From: Protopterus annectens
Taxonomy: Eukaryota > Chordata > Ceratodontiformes > Protopteridae
Reading direction: 5' to 3'
Assembly: GCF_019279795.1 (NCBI RefSeq)
Contig: NC_056725.1
Location: 1,615,751,301 to 1,615,815,300, forward strand
Length of the DNA stretch: 64,000 nucleotides
The position numbers were made by a program, and so were the translations under genes. The notes under the pieces are model-generated. The model was not told where the DNA came from, ran no database searches, and saw only the letters and a list, made by a program, of their open reading frames with translations. Shown piece by piece: positions 31,879 through 42,558 of the stretch. The stretch's first letter is position 1, and each line of letters begins with the position of its first letter.

Positions 31879-34273
31879 ATGTCTAAGGAGCAAAAGTCGG
31901 GTTTTAAGAAATGTACTAAATGTAATTATAAGATGTCTATTACAGACAGCCATGCTATCTGTGTGTACTGCCTAGGCCCTAAACATTTACAGGATTCTTG
32001 TAGTGTATGTCACGCTTTCTCCTCCAGGGTTCTCCAGGAGAGGAAAAATAAATTGATTCTCAGGGGTCTGGTTAAGCCTTCTTTTGAAGAAGCTTTGGCT
32101 TCTTCTCCAGCTTCCAAAAAGAAGAGATCGTCGGCTCCGACCAGTCTGTCGGGCCCGGCGTCTAAAAAGTATAGATTGTCGGCTCCGACCAGTCCGTCGG
32201 ATCCGACAACTAAGAAACAAGGCTCGACTTCTTCTTCCTCGGCTCCATTGGCTTCGGAGCCGATGGCTGGAGAGTCTGCCTCAGTGCTTCTTTCCTCGGC
32301 TCCATTGGTTTCGGAGCCGCAGGTTAGTACATCGAGAGGCCATTCACCTGCCTCGGCTCCATTGATCTTGGAGCCGATGGAGGTTTTCGGCTCAGACTCT
32401 TCCCCCTCGGCTCCGAAGTTGCATTCGGCGCTGACACTGTTGCAGCCAGTTCCGGTTTTGGCTCCGACAGTGTTGGAACCTTTTTGGAGCCGATCTCCTG
32501 CCTTATCGGAGCCGAGGCAGATGTCTTCTCGGCCCCAATCTGTTTCCTCCAAATCCTCTAGGCTATCTGATTCGGATTTGGATAGGGTTATCCAGAGGCT
32601 GTTCCAATCCCCAGTTTTTACCAAAATGATCTCGGCTCCAGCCCACGCGGCTTCGGAGCCCACTCCACATCCCATACATTTGATTCCTCCTCCAACCCCC
32701 TTGGAACCGTTGGAGTTGGTGCGGGTGGATCGGAGCGGAATTGTCCAGTCGGAGCTGGGACCTCCTCGGAGTTCCTGTGCTCCGACTTTTATTCCTACCC
32801 TGTCCTCGGTGTCAGGGTTTGGTACCGGGTCTTCCTCGGCGGGGGCCGAGGGCAACACTGTAGAGCTCGCCTCTTCAATGCCCAGTCTTCCCCTCGGAGC
32901 ATCTGCCGCAGGCATTCCGGGTACCTCCGTGGTCTCTCAGCAAGTGCCCTCTGCAGAGTCTGGAGGTCCTGCTTTTGAGGCCATGAGGAGTGCGCTGGCC
33001 ATGACTTTGCCGGTTCAGCAGGTTTCTACCCCACCATCCCAAGTTCTGGGTACTGGTGCCTCTGGAGACATTCTTTCCCACGACAGTGGAGCCCTGGGGC
33101 CTGAGGATACCCCCTTGGGGGGGTTCCCTTCTTCCCGGGGGTTCTTCTGAATCTGCTTCGGATGAACCCCCAAGGAAGAAACGGTGTAAGAGGAAGCACG
33201 TCGATTCCCAGGATGAATCCGTCACTTCAGATACTGACCTCAAGGATGCGGAAGGGTCCCCTAAATCATCCTCGGATGACGTCTCTTTCTCGGATATCCT
33301 TGAGAGCTTGAGACAGAGAGGCGATTGGCAATCCAAAGCCCCTTCCGCTGAGGAGTCAGTTTTCCTCAAGGCCTTTGGGGCCCAGCCCTCCTCCTCCTCC
33401 TGGGTGTCTCCACCCTTCGACGAATTATTGGACTTAATCTCTCGAAGGGTGTGGGAGCATCCTGACACAGCGGAACCGGTGCCCGCCAGGCCCAATAAGT
33501 TTCTTTCAGCTCCTCCCCAGAAAGAATTCCTCACTAAAGGTGTTGCAGTTGATGCTATGGTGGTGGCATCTGCCACTCAGCAGGACGTGGCAGAGGCTTC
33601 AACGTCTATTCATCCTCCTAATAAGGATTCTAGGAGCATGGATAGGTATGGGAAGCGTACCCTTTCTTCAGCGACCTTTACCATGCGGTCGCTGAACTAT
33701 CTTTGTCATTTTACAAGGCTCCAAAGGGACCTCCTCAAGGAGTTAGGAGAGTCCCTTGCGGGTAACCTTCCTGAGGCGTTGGCTCAGACTGTAGGTGCCC
33801 AGATGTCTACCCTGACCTCTATTGTCAACTCGTCCATGAGGCTCATCTCCTATGCGGCCGAAGGGGTGAGTATAGCAGCGGGCACAGGAGTGGCTCTTAG
33901 GAGACAGGCCTGGTTACGCTTGTGTACATTCGCAGAGGCCTTTAAGTCTTCCTTCGCCGACGCCCCCTTTGATGGGTTTTCTTTGTTTGGACCCAAGGTG
34001 AAGGACACTCTTACTCAGTGCGAGCAGGAGGGCAAGACCTTGACTGCCGTTGGGGCCCATTTTTCCGCTCCCTCTAGACCTTATCCCAAGGCCCAGAGAG
34101 GAGGAAAAATGTGGTTCAGAAAATCCCAAAAGTTCTTCTCTACTCCACCGAGTGATCCCCCTCCAGAGGTGGGGGGTGACTCAGGAAGATGCCGTCCTAG
34201 AGGTGGCAGAGGCCCCCGTAACTCTGGAGACCGCAAATCCTTTCATGGTTCCTCCTATCCTCAACGTCCCTAG
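31879..34273 (+). pseudogene. DIRS-A gag-like protein
   Basis: The ATG at 31879 is chosen because it aligns with the DIRS-B ATG (42559) and yields MSKEQKSGFKKC against MSDDKERSHPKSGFKKC. An N-terminal zinc-finger-like unit has CTKC, CVYCLGPKH and CSVC. A long Ser/Pro/Ala region follows (about residues 75-400), built from SAP and SEP motifs. A conserved C-terminal domain includes FDELLDLISRRVWEHPDT, GVAVDAMVVASAT and LNYLCHFTRLQRDLLKELGE (about 33420-33760). The frame changes near 33100-33150 within G-runs, so the protein is split. The C-terminal frame ends at 34273. In the family Gag packages the RNA. Confidence 0.88.
32239..32377 (+). repeat. three 57-bp gag repeats, each a TCGGCTCC/GGAGCCGA hairpin
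   Basis: tcggctcc at 32239, 32296 and 32353 is each followed nine bases later by ggagccga (ggagccgc in the second copy). Stems are 7-8 bp, loops nine bases, spacing exactly 57 bp. Copies encode SAP then EP at the same codon phase. The octamer recurs in both orientations elsewhere in gag and within the ITRs. Confidence 0.85.
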
Positions 34274-36176
34274 GATGTGGCCCGGCTGTGCTTCTCCGGA
34301 GCCAGTCGGGGGTCGTTTTGCAAAACACCCACAGGCTTGGGAATCAATAACCAAGGATCAGTGGGTGCTTCGCATTGTAACCGGAGGTTACCTCATCCCC
34401 TTTTTCAAGCCCCCTCCTCCTACAAGGAAAATCCCGGACGTGCCACCCAGTCAACGGGATCTGGCAGCCGTAGAAGTTTCAAAGCTGCTAAAAAAAAGGG
34501 GTCATCCAGCCCGTCCCCGCCAACCAGATCGGATCAGGAACTTACTCAAGGTTATTTTTGGTGCCAAAAAAGACAGGGGACGTAAGGCCCATTTTGGACC
34601 TCAGCCTTTTGAATCATTTTGTGAAGAAGTCCAAGTTCCGGATGGTCACCCTTCAGTCCATTCTCCCGTTATTGGAGAAGGATGTCTGGATGTGCTCCAT
34701 AGACCTCAAGGACGCTTACTATCACATATTGATACGTCAGGAGTCCAGGAGTCATCTGCGCTTCCGCCTAGGAACCAGTCATTTCCAGTTTCGTGCACTG
34801 CCCTTTGGTCTCACCACAGCCCCCAGGGTGTTTACCAAATGTCTGGCAGTAGTGACAGCTCACTTGAGAAGTCTCGGATTCCTAGTGTTTCCTTATCTCA
34901 ACGACTGGCTCCTCACTGCCACCTCCAAGCATCTACTGATTCGAGTGTTGAGGGCCACAGTAACTTTGGGTCTCTCGCTAGGAATCTCTTTCAATTGGAA
35001 AAAATCTGTGCTGCGGCCATCTCAGCGTATCACCTTTATAGGCACAGAGTTAGACACAAAAAGTATGCGAGCATTTTTGCCATCAGAGAGAATTCAGGTT
35101 CTACAATCTCAGGTCCAAATTTTGTTACCCAAATCTCGAGTTCCTGCCAGACAGATTCTTCAGTTATTGGGTACGATGGCTGCAACCATCCTACTAGTAC
35201 CGTTGGCCAGACTGCACATGTGAGTGCTGCAATGGCTGTTATCAGTTCAGTGGTCATACCAAGAACTTCCCTTGGATCACCAAATTCTGATTACGGACAG
35301 TTGTCGTCAAGATCTCCATTGGTGGCTATGTCGGTCCAACCTGGACCGGGGGCGTCCTTTCGCTCTTCAGCCTCCTGTTGCCACAGTGACCACGGACGCC
35401 TCCCAGATAGGGTGGGGGGGTCATTATCTGGACAGGACTGTCCAAGGCACTTGGCAGGATTGCGAAGCGCACCTTCACATCAATGTCCTGGAAATGAGAG
35501 CAGTGCTTCTGGTTTTACAAGCACTTCATCATGCTCTCCCCAAGGTACTATTGTGATTCTGTCTGACAACATGTCGGTAGTTTGGCACATAAACAAGCAG
35601 GGCGGAACCAGGTCCTACCCCCTTTGCAGGGAGGCCATGAGAGTATGGCACTGGGCCATAGCCTCTCGACGTTTCTTAGTAGCCACGCTCATTCCGGGGA
35701 AAGCCAATGTGATTGCAGACAGGCTCAGCAGGACTCTCCTGTTGCCCCATGAGTGGTCCCTCAACAACAGAGTGGCTGCATTGATCTTCGCCAAATGGGG
35801 TCTCCCTTGTTGCGACTTGTTCGCCAGCCCCAACAATGCGAAGTGCAGACAGTTCTTCACTCTGACACCCTCTCAGGGGCAGTCTCCAAGGGACGCTCTA
35901 GCCCACACTTGGCCCCCGGGTCTACTTTATGCCTTCCCCCTGATTCCCCTTCTCCCGAGGGTGATTCAGAAGGCTCTCCATGTCGGGTGCGACATGATTT
36001 TGGTCGCCCCACATTGGCCCCGTCAGGTTTGGTTCCCATTTCTTCAGAAGTATGCGGCACAGAGCCCTTGGATTCTGGACCCAGTACCGGACCTGTTATC
36101 CAATCCGTTGGGACTCCCTCATCCATCCCTCTGGTCGCTGCGACTGGCTGCTTGGTTACTCCACTTCCATCCTTAG
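34274..36176 (+). pseudogene. DIRS-A reverse transcriptase, RNase H and downstream pol domain
   Basis: The start reads QAWESITKDQWVLRIV and GYLIPFF. After a frame change near 34490 (A-run/G-run) RT continues: LVPKKTGDVRPILDLSLLNH, YSIDLKDAYYHI-type motif A (CSIDLKDAYYHI), ALPFGLTTAPRVFTKCL and FPYLNDWLLTA, where the usual YLDD has Asn. An in-frame TGA lies at 35221-35223. RNase H follows with TTDASQIGWGG, then, after a frame change near 35550, ILSDNMSVVWHINKQGGT and NVIADRLSR. The last part (CCDLFASPNNAKC, ILVAPHWPRQVWFPFL) is the conserved post-RNase H segment. The phase used by the first and last parts also stays open across RT, so part of a 708-codon frame here is spurious. Confidence 0.88.
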
Positions 36177-37197
36177 AGATCTTTCTCTTTCTTCGGAAGT
36201 AATGCACATCTTGTCTTCTTCCCACAAGCCGTCTACCGTTAAGCTGTATTCCAGCAAATGGAAAAGATTTGTTTATTGGGCACAACAGCGAGGCGTTGAT
36301 CCTCTTACAGCCTCAGTTCCGCAGGTCTTGGAATTTCTGGCTTCCTTATTTCATTCTGGCTCTTCAGTCTCCACACTTAAAGTTCAACTGGCGGCTATAT
36401 CTAATTTTCATGTTGCTGTAGATCCCTCTTTAATGGCTAACAGACTTTGCAAGTCTTTTCTTAGGGGAGCCTGGCTCCTCAGGCCTCCTGTGGCTCATCC
36501 CGTGCCCCCTTGGGACTTAAATTTGGTTCTGGCTTCCTTAACTGCCCATCCCTTTGAGCGGGTAGCCACTTGTGATATCAAATTCCTATCATGGAAAACG
36601 GCTTTTCTAGTGGCTATTACTTCTGCTAAACGTGTCTCAGAGCTTCAGGCTCTCTGTTCTTCCCCTCCGTATTTGATCTTTCACAAAGACAGAGTTTCCC
36701 TTAGATTGAATCCATCCTTTTTAACTAAAGTAGCATCCCCTTTGTGCATCCAGCAATCTTTGGAGCTTCTAGTTTTCTTCCCAAATTTTTCTACTAGAGC
36801 AGAATATACATTTCACCAGTTGGATGTAAACAGGCAACTACGTTTTTACTTGGCTAGGACCACTCAGACTAGAAAATCTGACCAACTGTTTGTGTCCTTT
36901 GTGGAGAATAGGTTGGGTCTTCCAGTTGCCAAAGCCACCATTGCTAAATGGATTAAGGATTGCATCTCTTTTATTTATTCCCACTCAGGCAAGGAGTTGC
37001 CTTTCCCAATCAAAGCTCATTCTACTAGAGCTATGGCCACCTCTGTAGCTTTTCATTCCAAAGTTTCAATAGATGATATTTGTGTGGCTGCTACTTGGTC
37101 TTCTCCACACACCTTCATTTCTCATTACAAGCTTGATGTGGCTTCCCGAGGCAGAGCTTCATTTGGTTCCGCAGTTCTCAGGAGTGTGTTCCAATGA
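36052..37197 (+). CDS. DIRS-A tyrosine recombinase
   Basis: The frame is open for 381 codons. It overlaps the end of pol by 125 bases, as in other DIRS elements. The true start may be downstream, for example the ATG at 36202, because the first 40 residues lie in pol-coding sequence. The N-terminal SAM-like core-binding domain reads HKPSTVKLYSSKWKRFVYW and SVSTLKVQLAAISNFHVA. Catalytic residues, counted from 36052, are R194 (SAKRVSEL), H323 and R326 (HSTRA), W349 (ATWS) and nucleophile Y359 (SHYKLD), so the R...HxxR...W...Y set is complete. It would recombine the circular DNA intermediate into the target. It ends 34 bases before the internal complementary region. This is the most intact enzyme frame in the DIRS copies. 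Confidence 0.93.
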   Translation: MRHRALGFWTQYRTCYPIRWDSLIHPSGRCDWLLGYSTSILRDLSLSSEVMHILSSSHKPSTVKLYSSKWKRFVYWAQQRGVDPLTASVPQVLEFLASLFHSGSSVSTLKVQLAAISNFHVAVDPSLMANRLCKSFLRGAWLLRPPVAHPVPPWDLNLVLASLTAHPFERVATCDIKFLSWKTAFLVAITSAKRVSELQALCSSPPYLIFHKDRVSLRLNPSFLTKVASPLCIQQSLELLVFFPNFSTRAEYTFHQLDVNRQLRFYLARTTQTRKSDQLFVSFVENRLGLPVAKATIAKWIKDCISFIYSHSGKELPFPIKAHSTRAMATSVAFHSKVSIDDICVAATWSSPHTFISHYKLDVASRGRASFGSAVLRSVFQ

Positions 37198-37231
37198 GCC
37201 ACCCGGGGTTCTTAGGTGCTATGGACGCTGT

Positions 37232-37334
37232 CCCATCTGTTATGAATGTGGCGAGATAGGATCCCATTACATCTTTTAGTTATGTACTTACCATAACTTT
37301 GGATGTATGGGATCCATCTCGCCTACATTCATAC
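37232..37334. repeat. DIRS-A internal complementary region
   Basis: cccatctgttatgaatgtgg to cccattacat is the exact complement of the left outer end (31310-31350). The next part, cttttagttatgtacttacc to about cgcctacattcata, is the complement of the right outer end. It keeps the left version (cgccac) and right version (cgcctac) side by side, so both ends are recorded separately. Confidence 0.95.
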
Positions 37335-37464
37335 ATACCCACCCTCCTCCCCCCTACCTTTTGGATTTGGAGGAAATATAGATCTTGATAACCTCTCCTA
37401 TGGAAGGTCTCTAGTTGGTTACAGTTATTGGTATATGTTTTCTGTATCTGTATGAATGTATAAA

Positions 37465-37657
37465 GCGAACAAACAAGATCTGGGGAAGCAGGCGTGGTGC
37501 ATTGTGGGATAAGGGGTAGCCCAGCCAATGAGAGACTTCATTCTAATATATTAGTGGCTGAGTCGGAGCCGACGGATCGGCTCTGAACCCATCTGTTATG
37601 AATGTAGGCGAGATGGATCCCATACATCCAAAGTTATGGTAAGTACATAACTAAAAG
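37465..37657 (-). repeat. DIRS-A right inverted terminal repeat
   Basis: Complement of the left ITR from gcgaacaaacaagatctggg onward, extended by about 28 bases (to acataactaaaag) that the left ITR lacks. Such an extended right ITR is a feature of DIRS-1. Confidence 0.92.
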
Positions 37658-40080
37658 TTTAAAAGGAGGAGAAGTATCAGTATCCTGGAAGACAGTGGTG
37701 GTAATGGTAATACCTAAATATGGTAAAGATCCATTGGATCCAGCTTCATTTAGGTCCATTTCAATAAAACCCTGATTATAAAGTGTTTACCTCTATAATG
37801 GCTATAAGAATGCCAACAAGTGATACCAAAATTGATAAATATGGATCAGTGTGGTTTTGTGGAGGGGAGGCAAACTTTTGACAATATTAACAGAACATTG
37901 ATAATCCAGAATGAACCAGAATGCAAGAAAATACCACTGTTTTTGGTGGGTCTTGATGCAGAGAAAGTATTTGACAGAGTAAACTAGGACTTCATGAGCA
38001 GGGCAATGGAAGCATTTGCCTTCCCTAATACAATTATAAGGTTGATTTGGAGTATATATGAGGGATCAGAGGTGAAAATTAAAGTAGGTGAGGTCCTCTC
38101 TGATAACTTATGCTTGAGTAGAGGAACCAGGCAAAGTTGTATGCTTTCCCTTTGTTGTTTGCATTATATTTAGAACCACTGGCAAAGAAAATAAGGGATT
38201 CAGAAATTCAAAGATATAATTGGTATGGTAGTCAAGAAAAGCTGGCTCTATTTGCAGATGATATTATTTTATACATGGCAAAACCAGAAAGGTACATTAC
38301 AGTGTTGTGGAATATTTTAAGACAGTTTCAAACCTTCTCGGCATAACAAATTATTGAAGTTAAAACAAGGCAATAGTGGTAAATTATGTAGCCACACACA
38401 AATTGGTCCAAGAATATCCATATTTATGAGGACATGATAAAATGAAGTATTTAGGATTATGGATTAGAAATGACTCTGTTGTGGCAGCTAAGGATATGTG
38501 GGAAGAAACTAAACAGAAAATACAAAAATTGAGAATCTGGAAGCTTTGTTATATGGATATGGACACTAAGATACAAGCAACTGAAATGTTTTTAGTCCCT
38601 TTAGTCTTATGCACAGGTCAGGAATATTTTTATCAGCCAGAGGAGAAGCTGTTTATAGCAATTAAAAAAGAGTTGAAGGATTTTATTTGGGAAGGAAAGA
38701 CAACAAGGGTCAAGTGGGATAAGCTGATTCTTCTAATAGAACAAGGCAGACTAGGATTACCCAATTTGAGGGGGTATTTTAGAGCAACACAGTTGAGGCT
38801 CTTATACACACCACAAGCAGAAAACTATAATTCAAAGTGGAAAGGAATGATGATGATACGGGAGGAACTCAAGAAATAGGGAGAGATTGGGATTTTGGAT
38901 GCAGACTCTTAAGGAGAACAACAAAAATCATACAGAGTATTATATTCATAAAATAGCAGGGAGTATTTTAAGAACTAAACCAGAATGAGAATGGAGAAGA
39001 GAGATTCTGATGATAGGGATGAAACTGGCAAATGAACCAAGGTATTGGGATCAAATAACTAGAAAGGGAAAGGTAATAGAATGGGAAGATGCCAAGAATT
39101 TATTTGCACTGCAGGTTAGAGTTTGCCTTTCCTATCAAGGATTGATATCAGAGTATAGGCAAAGTGAAAGAAGTAGGGGGCTCTTAAATGAAAAATCAGC
39201 ACTGGTAGAGTTTTTAATAGAATCTAGAACAGAAACTGCAATTAAAACAAGAATAATTGGTAGAGCATACAAAATATTGCATGATAACTATAAGAATCAA
39301 TCAGAGGAGTTTGGAAAGGATTGCGAAGAGAGATTAAATAAGTAGTTCAGAAAGAGACAATGGGGGTATAATTGTATCTCCCAAATATGCAACAAAGTCT
39401 GGAAGATTTAGGATCTTTGCCTGGAAGTATTTACATAGGTATTTTTATACTTCAAGTAGACTCCAAAGAATTTTTCCTCGGGTAGACAGCAAATGTTGGA
39501 GGTGGGATGGGCAAGAAAGAGGTGGCTAGAAACATGTTTTTTGGAGTGTAGTGAGCTGGCAGACTTTAGGGATTCTCTGTGGACTGATCTGTCGGAGTTG
39601 CTGGGGGAGTGGATTGGATTGACTGGGGAGATGATTTTTGAGCTATGATACAGAATCAGAATTGTCTAGACATAGTAAAGCATTGCTGAGTCTAATTATG
39701 GTGGGTGCCAAAAAAGCAATTATTAGAAAATGGAAATCAAAATCTAGACCAACTTTATTAGAAGTATGAATATAGTAACAAATGGAATTGGAATCTTTAG
39801 AAAAGGGAAGGAGCAAACTACATAGCAAAAATGGGAATTGTGGGGACAATATATGCAGAGAAGGAATGAGGTTTAAGAGGCAGAATTTGAATGAGCCATA
39901 TGATGCTTAATTGAGATTATAAATGATGTATAATGTTTGCAATTACAGTTGTTTCAGTGGTATATGCGATGTATAATGTTTCCAAGTAAAGTGGTATCAA
40001 TGTTGCTTGTTTTCCATTTATATAAAGTAAGATTGCCTATGTAATACATGATAATTTAATAAAGATATTTATTGGCGAAA
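37658..40080 (+). pseudogene. L1-like LINE copy A, 3' half (RT to 3' UTR)
   Basis: The LINE resumes with WKTVVVMVIPKYGKDP (about 37690), then VGLDAEKVFDRVN (motif A), SRGTRQ (motif B position), ALFADDIILYMAKP (motif C, FADD, about 38250) and MKYLGLWIRN. Downstream, EFIWEGKTTRVKWDKLIL-like sequence, IEQGRLGLPNLRGYFRATQL (38737-38796) and a CWRW-type Cys segment near 39500 match the L1/Tx1 ORF2 C terminus. Stops and frame changes are frequent. The 3' UTR ends near taataaagatatttattgg (40059). Confidence 0.78.
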
Positions 40081-40112
40081 AGGTTTACATATGCAAAGAT
40101 TATACGTATATA

Positions 40113-40213
<101 letters not shown>

Positions 40214-40244
40214 GTATATATTTTTTTTCCATTAGCAAATGTCA

Positions 40245-41363
40245 GTGTGAGTCACGTCTGCAGCTGAAGGGAGTTGTATATTCTTTTCTGAATTAAATTT
40301 ACAGAGATTCATTGTGGAATATGTTTCCATGGAGACGAGCTAACTGCAGATGCAAGCAATTAATCTTGAGAGTTATATGTATTCTTTGCTGGTGGAAATG
40401 AAAAAAATTTAAAGGTACTGTGGTTAGCATTTTAGTGAAAAGTAAAGTTTGAAATTATGGAAGTGAATAACAGAGAGCCTCCCTAGCAGCCTTAATACTT
40501 TAATATATTTAATAGAACAGTGTGCAATTTCGTTTTATTTAAAGACAGCCAGTGCAATAGTTGTCTGAAAGCATTCAATCTATTTTTCAGATCTGACAGG
40601 GGAACATAGATAAGAACAGAACAGATAGCAATTAATTTAAGTGGTAACACCAGTTGTAGTATGCGCTTCAGCATGGATAACCTTAATTTTAGGTTAGGTA
40701 ATGCCTGAGGGTACACCTCTCTATACTGTGCAATTCTGTCTGGAGTGTTCAACTTCAGTATTTGAAAATGTACATAGTTGTGTGTGCATGTATTCTAAGT
40801 TAATAGGGATGTGGTGGTTTACAATGTATTTAGTTTTTTTTCTTTGAGGATTTTCATTAACAAAAATGCCTTGAAAAATGTAACATAGGTTCAAAATGCA
40901 GATGAGAAAAAAAAATGTATACAAGATCAGCCTACAAAACAGTGTGTGCATGTAACACAAAAGTTGGAAATGCCTATTATGCATGACTATTTTTTGAGTA
41001 GTTGGGAACAACAGCTATTTGTCATAATGACTACACCATTCATAATATCTTTGAACATAAACGGCCTTACATATATAGACAAAAAGGAAAGACTATTGAA
41101 TTAAATCGAAAAATGCAGAGTGCAAATCTTAATGCAGCAGGAGACACATTTGTAAAGAAATGAGCATGTGAATTTGACAAAGAAAGGATTTCAGTACTGA
41201 TAGTCAGCAGAATATCAAGGACAAAGGGAAAGGGGAGTTATTAAACTAATTTCTTGAGTGGCTCCAATAGTGGTAAAAGAGAAAAAAAAATTGTCATAGT
41301 AAGGGGCTATTGGCAAGGAAAGAGGCTTACAGTGACGTATTTATATTTCAGCAAAAACTGTTA
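40245..41363 (+). pseudogene. L1-like LINE copy B, 5' half
   Basis: A 5' UTR-like stretch is followed at about 41027 by ISLNINGLTYIDKKERLLN, the start of an L1-type endonuclease (Asn of SLNVNGL), and LMQQETHL (catalytic Glu). The sequence parallels copy A from 40767 onward, with many differences and stops. DIRS-B interrupts it at 41363/48195, between sequence matching 30198 and 30199 of copy A. Confidence 0.75.
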
Positions 41364-41526
41364 ATGTGAAGTTGTTAAATCTTGCCATTTATTCTCACTG
41401 ATGGGCTCGGAGCTGATCCTCGGCTCTAACACGGCCAATAGCAAGCTCAAGGTTTGCCAGTAGCTCGAGACCAGCCCCTTATCCCACAATGCACTGCTGG
41501 AATTACCCCAGATCTAGTTTGCCGCG
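41364..41526 (+). repeat. DIRS-B left inverted terminal repeat
   Basis: From atgtgaagttg through gatcctcggctc and cccttatcccacaatgcact to about agatctagtttgccg; complementary to 48006-48194. Confidence 0.9.
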
Positions 41527-41806
41527 GCAAGAGAGATCTCGGTGATCCAGCTAGCTCGGACAATTTTAGAAACAAATCAACAGCAAGTCTTTAAAAAGTT
41601 TTCTTTTTGTTACATATATATATATATAGTGTGTGTTAGTTCTATTATATTTATATAGTTTAGATAGTTTAGATAGTTTAAATAGTTTAAGAATTAGGGC
41701 CTTGTTGGCTTCTTAGTTTGTGTGGGCCTTTAGACCCTTTTCCTACTATTAACTCCTTTAGTAGTTAGGCTTTTTCTGTGGGTCTCTTAGCCCCATATTT
41801 GTATTA

Positions 41807-41810
<4 letters not shown>

Positions 41811-41869
<59 letters not shown>
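41811..41869. repeat. (TA)n tract, left of the TIR island
   Basis: TA dinucleotide run ending at the first base of ggttctagg. A matching tract resumes at 42431. Confidence 0.95.
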
Positions 41870-41871
<2 letters not shown>

Positions 41872-42428
41872 TTCTAGGTTATAACATCAACAGCACATAA
41901 CATCGACAACGACATCACCGACACCACATCATCGACAGTTCACAAACACGACACCGCACACTCAACACATCATCATAACAACCAATAAACAAAACAAATT
42001 CCCTGACCAAAAACCACACACACAACACAAGCACACCTAAATCCTAACAAACAAACACTAAACCTTACATACACAACTATCCACAACCCTAACCGAAACC
42101 CTAACCCTAAGGTCCGTCATTATCGCACACTAACCTAACCCGCGCCCTAATCCTAACTCACTTAACCCGCCCCTAACCCAAAAAAATTCACTACTGCACC
42201 CTTACCGAATCTGCGCCCTAACCCTAACTCACTTAACCCACCCCTACCCCTACAGACCATCAACATCACACACTTACCTTACTCGCACCCTAACATCCAT
42301 CACTACCGCATACTTACACATCCTTTCCCCATGTCGGTGTTCTCCGCGTCGGTGTTTTCATCCGTCGATCCTCTGGCGTCGGTGATTTCGCTGTCGATCT
42401 TGTCATCTGTCGATGTTGTAACCCAGAC

Positions 42429-42430
<2 letters not shown>
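41870..42430. mobile_element. TIR-bearing 561-bp element with telomere-like CCCTAA motifs, inserted in (TA)n
   Basis: Left end ggttctaggttataacatca and right end (complement gggtctgggttacaacatcg) align without gaps for about 80 bases at roughly 73% by my count, through catcaccgac. The interior is C/A-rich with little G. It holds about three diverged 70-71-bp units (gcgccctaa at 42142 and 42213, gcaccctaa near 42283) and short runs such as aaccctaaccgaaaccctaa (42085). There is no reading frame. Both sides are pure TA repeat. DIRS-A has no counterpart. It may be a non-autonomous DNA transposon targeting TA; no family was recognised. Confidence 0.6.

Positions 42431-42484
<54 letters not shown>
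42431..42484. repeat. (TA)n tract, right of the TIR island
   Basis: AT repeat directly after cccagaccc; continuation of the tract before 41870. Confidence 0.95.
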
Positions 42485-42490
<6 letters not shown>

Positions 42491-42558
42491 CTTTTGTGGA
42501 TAGTGCCTGGTTTAGGCTTAGCTGTTTGTGAATCTAATTTACTGTTTTTCTCTTCAGT

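Larger units (their letters stand above)
31310..37657 (+). mobile_element. DIRS-A, complete DIRS-1-type tyrosine-recombinase retrotransposon
   Basis: The 6348-bp element has gag, RT/RNase H and tyrosine recombinase, split inverted terminal repeats and an internal complementary region. Ends are fixed by the internal region, which joins the complements of both outer ends. Joining the flanks (...taacagtat and tttaaaagg...) agrees well with the uninterrupted site in LINE copy B near 49235 (ttaacagtattttaaaa), so nothing was duplicated or lost. DIRS elements replicate through circular DNA and integrate by recombinase without target duplication. Coding regions carry three or four breaks. Confidence 0.95.

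Noticed and set aside
32010..32915. Minus-strand 301-codon frame opposite DIRS-A gag
   Set aside because: It mirrors the repetitive GC-rich SAP/SEP codons on the other strand and has no domain. The sense-strand gag is supported by DIRS-B.
42085..42300. Interstitial telomere array
   Set aside because: CCCTAA hexamers are short and interrupted, inside longer 70-71-bp units between TIRs. There is no sustained TTAGGG tract.
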